Below are positions 13,809-16,212 of a DNA stretch of 16,212 nt, piece by piece (position 1 is the stretch's first letter; each line of letters starts with the position of its first letter). The notes beneath the pieces are model-generated. The model was not told the DNA's origin, did not search any database, and saw only the letters and a list, made by a program, of their open reading frames with translations. Location of the stretch: the NCBI GenBank assembly GCA_964362645.1, contig CAYIFC010000014.1:1-16212 (forward strand), in the 5' to 3' direction. This DNA comes from CAYIFC01 sp964362645. GTDB taxonomy: Bacteria > Patescibacteriota > Minisyncoccia > Phycocordibacterales > JACOZG01. A program made the translations under genes and the position numbers.

Positions 13809-14366
13809 ATGAATACCAAAGAAATTGAAGTGCGATTTTTAGAAATAAACAAGCCATCACTGGTCAGTAAATTACTTGAGCTTGGCGCGCATGACAAAGG
13901 AGAAATTATGCTTGAGGAGACTATCATTTACGATCCTGAATTCAAATGGAGAGATGAACAGAGATTTGTTAGGTTAAGAAAAATTGGAGATTTGACCAAA
14001 TTAACTTATAAAGAGCATAGAGAACATACAGTTGATGGTACTTATGAAATAGAATTTGGTGTTGGTGATTATAAAAAGGCGGAGTTACTCTTTGAGAAGA
14101 TTGGATTAATTGCTTTCCGACACCAGCAAAAGAAGCGTCATACCCTGAAATTAAATGGAGTTATATTCGATATTGATACGTGGCCTCGAATACCAACATA
14201 TGTTGAAATAGAGGGTGAGTCGGAGGAGGAACTAATTAAAGCAGCTAAGGCGGTTGATCTAGATTGGAACAATGCAGAATTTCACAATGCGAGATGGGTC
14301 ATCGAGAATAAGTATAATATTCCTGTTGGCAAATTACGTTGGTTCACGTTTGATCGATTTGAATAA
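13809..14366 (+). CDS. CYTH-domain protein (class IV adenylate cyclase / triphosphatase type)
   Basis: The start is ATG 13809 (MNTKEIEVRF), giving 185 residues; an upstream in-frame ATG lies inside the previous gene and is not preferred. CYTH landmarks are EIEVRF (E-x-E-x-K/R, with Arg for Lys), FVRLRKIGDLTKLTYKEH, GTYEIEFGV, a KKRHTLKLNGVIFDIDTWPRIPTYVEIEGESEE block and the C-terminal helices. CYTH enzymes bind triphosphates through a basic tunnel with acidic metal ligands and act as adenylate cyclases (CyaB), thiamine triphosphatases or polyphosphate-dependent enzymes. The second half resembles CyaB-like members most. Together with the EEP gene it forms an AT-rich two-gene unit after tRNA-Gln. 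Confidence 0.85.
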   Translation: MNTKEIEVRFLEINKPSLVSKLLELGAHDKGEIMLEETIIYDPEFKWRDEQRFVRLRKIGDLTKLTYKEHREHTVDGTYEIEFGVGDYKKAELLFEKIGLIAFRHQQKKRHTLKLNGVIFDIDTWPRIPTYVEIEGESEEELIKAAKAVDLDWNNAEFHNARWVIENKYNIPVGKLRWFTFDRFE

Positions 14367-14445
14367 TTGTAAAAATGACGTATCCTAGTTTCGAATCTAA
14401 ATTGAACTATACCCCAGGCCACGGCACTAGGGCGACCGAGACGCG

Positions 14446-14468
14446 TTCGTGTATTAGTGTCCGGCAGC
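14446..14468 (+). other. Possible duplicated tRNA-Gln 3' end (att-like)
   Basis: GTCCGGCAGC (14459-14468) is identical to the last part of tRNA-Gln (12951-12960). TTCG lies 13 bases before it, where the tRNA has TTCG (T-loop) 10 bases before. This would be the right border if the EEP-CYTH unit had inserted at the tRNA 3' end. The gap 14367-14565 is otherwise without a credible gene and is more GC-rich than the two genes before it. A 10-base match can arise by chance. Confidence 0.4.
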
Positions 14469-14551
14469 AATCGACCGTTGAGGGAGGGTGTACTGAGCGC
14501 ACCTGCGCGAATGTGCCAAGAAATAGAATCGTTGTTATTGACAGAATGGGG

Positions 14552-14557
14552 TATAAT
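14552..14557 (+). promoter_or_regulatory. -10 box of the 159-residue membrane protein gene
   Basis: A perfect TATAAT ends eight bases before ATG 14566. The only purine-rich bases (AAGGGA) lie too close to the ATG for a normal ribosome site, so a nearly leaderless message is likely. TTGACA at 14538 is only eight bases upstream and cannot be its -35. Confidence 0.5.
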
Positions 14558-14565
14558 TAAGGGAT

Positions 14566-15045
14566 ATGAAAAAATTTCTTAAAATATCGTCTGTGGTTGG
14601 AGTAATCGTGGGGATCGCCTTGGTGATTGGAGGTATTTGGGGGGTAAACTTTACCTATCAAAGCATAGCCAGAGAAAACATTATCACTCCTGCCGATGCA
14701 TCTATCCCGGAGACGCCGGTGCGCGGACCGTTTACACTTATGGCCCAGGCCGACGTAATCAGAAAACACACACTCACAACAACTGGAGGCAAAACCTTTG
14801 CCGAGATGCCACGACAGATTGCGAAACTTGATGAAGGTGGTCAACCAGTTTTGGACGCTCAAGGTAAGCCTGTGATGGTCGCCAACACGGCACGAGATAT
14901 CTGGATCACCGCCACCACATTAACCACTGCTTTAAACTTAGGCATTTTAACCTATGTGCTTTTGGGAGTAGTTATATTATTCGGACTTTCTTTGATTTCA
15001 ATCGGGGTTATCTCAAACGTGGTAAGTCGTCGTTTTTATAAATAG
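14566..15045 (+). CDS. Two-span membrane protein, recalls an actinobacterial conserved family
   Basis: The 159-residue protein has a membrane span at about 8-28, an outside loop of about 100 residues and a second span at about 123-149. The loop carries ARENIITPADAS, VRGPFTLMAQADVIRKHTLTTTGGKTFAEM and then VANTARDIWITATTLTTALNLG. I recall the same arrangement (ENI-x-V..., GPF-x-A-x-AQAD-x-I-x-xH, GKTYAE) in small actinobacterial membrane proteins that are often mislabelled as LigA dioxygenases. Nothing in the sequence supports a dioxygenase. The loop also contains a short extra segment (LDEGGQPVLDAQGKPVM). The function is unknown. The gene stands alone between a -10 box and a terminator. Confidence 0.8.
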   Translation: MKKFLKISSVVGVIVGIALVIGGIWGVNFTYQSIARENIITPADASIPETPVRGPFTLMAQADVIRKHTLTTTGGKTFAEMPRQIAKLDEGGQPVLDAQGKPVMVANTARDIWITATTLTTALNLGILTYVLLGVVILFGLSLISIGVISNVVSRRFYK

Positions 15046-15093
15046 ATAACAAAACTCCCAAGGATCACCCTTGATACTCTGCTAACCAAATTC

Positions 15094-15106
15094 GGCCAAA
15101 AATCAA
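15094..15106 (-). repeat. Dispersed repeat TTGATTTTTGGCC, copy 3 (inverted)
   Basis: The reverse complement of 15094-15106 is identical to copies 1 and 2. Likeness continues for several bases (GAATTTGG and TTAGCAG against GGTTTG and TAACAG after copy 1). It overlaps the left arm of the terminator at 15098-15132. Confidence 0.6.
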
Positions 15107-15132
15107 CTCATTACATCTCGGAGTGATTTTTT
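15098..15132 (+). terminator. Rho-independent terminator before the sigma factor gene
   Basis: AAAAATCA and CTC pair with GAG and TGATTTTT around an 11-base loop with one bulged A. A T-run follows at 15127-15132. The stem is AT-rich at its base and could also work on the opposite strand. Confidence 0.6.
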
Positions 15133-15140
15133 GCTATAGT
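15132..15140 (+). promoter_or_regulatory. Extended -10 promoter of the sigma factor gene
   Basis: TGCTATAGT ends eight bases before ATG 15149 and directly follows the terminator tail. There is no Shine-Dalgarno in GGAATTCA at a usable distance; near-leaderless expression is predicted. Confidence 0.55.
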
Positions 15141-15148
15141 GGAATTCA

Positions 15149-15718
15149 ATGCAGAAAGAAGATGAACAGTTAATAGCGGATTACCTTGAGGGGGATGAAA
15201 AGGCCCTGGCTATTCTTATTGATCGCTATCTTAGCGATGCCTATACGTTTGCAGTCAAGCTGACGGGTGATACTCAGACGGCAGAAGACATTACTCAAGA
15301 ATCATTCACTAAGGCGTGGAAGAACATGCGCAAGTTTATACCGGGCAACAGTTTCCACGGCTGGCTCTTTAGTATCATCCGAAACACGGCGATTGATTTT
15401 CTTCGTAAAAAGAAGGCTGTGCCATTTTCTGTTTTTGAAACAACTACTAATGGAGATAACGTCCTTGTGGCAACTCTGGCTGACGCGGGGCCCCTACCTG
15501 ATGAGTTACTGGCTCGAACGGAGGACGCACGATTTCTGGAGATGCTTCTTGGTCAAATTAACCCGGAGTATCGCCAAGTCCTCACGCTCCGTAACACAAG
15601 CAACATGACATTTGCTGAAATATCAAAAGTGATCAAACGACCGCTTCATACTGTTAAAAGTCAGTACCGGAGAGGACTAGTCGCCTTACGGCGACTGTTT
15701 GAGGGTCAGACAGCCTAA
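15149..15718 (+). CDS. ECF-type RNA polymerase sigma-70 family factor
   Basis: The 189-residue protein has only sigma regions 2 and 4, as in ECF factors. Region 2 covers residues about 22-88 (ILIDRYLSDAYTFAVKLTGD, AEDITQESFTKAWKNMRKF, GWLFSIIRNTAIDFLRKKK). Region 4 covers about 128-184 (LGQINPEYRQVLTLRNTSNMTFAEISKVIKRPLHTVKSQYRRGLVALRRLF), with the helix-turn-helix at TFAEISKVIKRPLHTVKSQYRRG. It directs RNA polymerase to a special set of promoters. A small membrane protein gene follows, in the place where an anti-sigma factor often sits. The own promoter is of the extended -10 type and shows no ECF-type AAC motif nearby. Confidence 0.92.
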   Translation: MQKEDEQLIADYLEGDEKALAILIDRYLSDAYTFAVKLTGDTQTAEDITQESFTKAWKNMRKFIPGNSFHGWLFSIIRNTAIDFLRKKKAVPFSVFETTTNGDNVLVATLADAGPLPDELLARTEDARFLEMLLGQINPEYRQVLTLRNTSNMTFAEISKVIKRPLHTVKSQYRRGLVALRRLFEGQTA

Positions 15719-15729
15719 ACATCAAAAGC

Positions 15730-15760
15730 AACAGGACGCACCAAAAGGCATCCTGTTTTC
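15730..15760 (+). terminator. Weak hairpin terminator or attenuator after the sigma gene
   Basis: AACAGGA (15730-15736) pairs with TCCTGTT (15751-15757), with CC/GG inside the loop. Only TTTTC follows, so termination would be partial; it could reduce expression of the downstream membrane proteins relative to the sigma factor. Confidence 0.5.
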
Positions 15761-15771
15761 GTATATATGGT

Positions 15772-16134
15772 ATGGACAGATTAGAACCAGCCAAGGGACT
15801 TCGGGGCAAGATTCTTGCATCCATAAAGTACGAGGAAATACGTCGGGCCCGAATCTACGTATTTACGGCCCTGGCCGCAATTGCGGCTTCATTACTTGGC
15901 GCAATCTTTGCGATTAAGTACATGCTCCAGGGATTTTATCAGTCTAGTTTTTATAGCTACTTCTCACTCCTCTTTTCTGATCCAGATATCGCCGTCTCGT
16001 ATTGGAAGGAATTATCATTGTCGCTCGTTGAGTCGGCACCGCTGGTGGGGATCACTCTTTCTCTCGTTGTTCTCGCAACCCTACTTGCTTCAACGCGTGT
16101 GCTGGTAAATAACGCAAGACCGCTAACAATATGA
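15772..16134 (+). CDS. Small membrane protein downstream of the ECF sigma factor, possible anti-sigma partner
   Basis: The 120-residue protein has a short basic cytoplasmic N-terminus (LEPAKGLRGKILASIKYEEIRRAR), a span at about 28-49, an outside loop rich in aromatic residues (GFYQSSFYSYFSLLFSDPDIAVSYWKEL) and a second span at about 91-111. The cytoplasmic part is too short for a zinc-finger anti-sigma domain and lacks its H-x-x-x-C-x-x-C motif. The anti-sigma role is therefore inferred only from its position. The start at ATG 15772 has no Shine-Dalgarno; a TATATA run lies just before it. The stop overlaps the start of the next gene (ATGA). Confidence 0.7.
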   Translation: MDRLEPAKGLRGKILASIKYEEIRRARIYVFTALAAIAASLLGAIFAIKYMLQGFYQSSFYSYFSLLFSDPDIAVSYWKELSLSLVESAPLVGITLSLVVLATLLASTRVLVNNARPLTI

Positions 16135-16212
16135 ATATAAAAGAATATATCAAGTCACAATCATTCAAAGGTATCCTGATAGGTATTTTTATTGTCATTA
16201 CTATTCTTGTAA
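16131..16212 (+). CDS. N-terminus of a membrane protein, 3' partial
   Basis: The frame opens at ATG 16131, overlapping the previous stop by four bases, and runs to the end of the window (27 residues). It reads MNIKEYIKSQSFKGILIGIFIVITILV, a short basic start followed by a membrane span. I recall conserved CPR membrane proteins beginning in this way (F-K-G-x-L-I-G-I), often near sigma factor genes. With only the anchor visible no function can be given. Confidence 0.65.
   Translation, partial: MNIKEYIKSQSFKGILIGIFIVITILV

Noticed and set aside
14538..14543. TTGACA as a -35 box for the 159-residue membrane protein gene
   Set aside because: Only eight bases separate it from TATAAT, and no -10-like sequence lies 16-18 bases further on.
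14375..14560. 61-codon open frame in the gap after the CYTH gene
   Set aside because: It has no recognisable motif, unusual composition (many Arg, Thr and Cys), overlaps the next -10 box, and has no ribosome site. It is read as non-coding boundary sequence.
1..16212. CRISPR array, IS element, integrase or rRNA
   Set aside because: No regularly spaced repeats, transposase or integrase motifs, or rRNA-like sequence were seen on either strand.

Overview
The window looks like a chromosomal segment of a Candidate Phyla Radiation bacterium (Patescibacteria), most likely of the Parcubacteria group. The evidence is indirect. Genes are compact and often overlap. DnaX is short and lacks the zinc module. 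There is a RelE-like toxin-antitoxin pair of a kind common in that group, a membrane-anchored ClpB/ClpC-like ATPase, and several small conserved membrane proteins of CPR type. TGA acts as a normal stop (ends of the FtsQ-like, dnaX and 120-residue genes), so the code-25 lineages are unlikely. No phylogeny could be run, so the assignment is an inference.

Region 1-6010 (plus strand) is a cell-envelope cluster. It holds the C-terminal part of an FtsQ-like division protein, a hydrophobic membrane protein, a membrane-anchored AAA+ protein whose first ATPase module has lost Walker A, a CapA-type exported phosphoesterase-like protein and an exported Amidase_3-like hydrolase. The genes overlap or are separated by a few bases, so they are probably one operon. 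It ends in a 5'-truncated RdgB/HAM1 remnant and a terminator. Region 6047-9952 holds a toxin-antitoxin pair, a tRNA-dihydrouridine synthase, a small zinc-ribbon protein with its own near-consensus promoter and terminator, dnaX, and a secreted putative lipoprotein with its own promoter, leader hairpin and terminator.

Region 10052-11479 holds DoxX and a GIY-YIG protein on the minus strand, then a divergent metallophosphoesterase with altered metal ligands. An orphan minus-strand terminator and a palindrome lie in the divergent gap. Region 11480-14565 is visibly AT-richer in its genes and is organised around a tRNA-Gln(UUG): a double-domain methyltransferase on one side and an EEP-nuclease plus CYTH pair on the other. 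A 13-base repeat (TTGATTTTTGGCC) occurs at 11512, 12839 and, inverted, 15094. The last 10 bases of the tRNA body recur at 14459. Together these look like the borders of small inserted cassettes at a tRNA gene. Region 14566-16212 holds a small membrane protein recalling an actinobacterial family, an ECF-type sigma factor, a small membrane protein and the beginning of another.

Two features run through the whole window. First, most recognisable promoters are extended -10 boxes (TGnTAnnnT), and several sit only 6-8 bases before the start codon, so the transcripts should be leaderless or nearly so. Second, three protein-coding genes (the AAA+ protein, dus and dnaX) contain copies of a ~20-base GC-rich repeat with the core GAG-NNN-AGTCGA, and long hairpins also sit inside coding sequence. 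This suggests a dispersed palindromic element that inserts into genes and is tolerated as protein.
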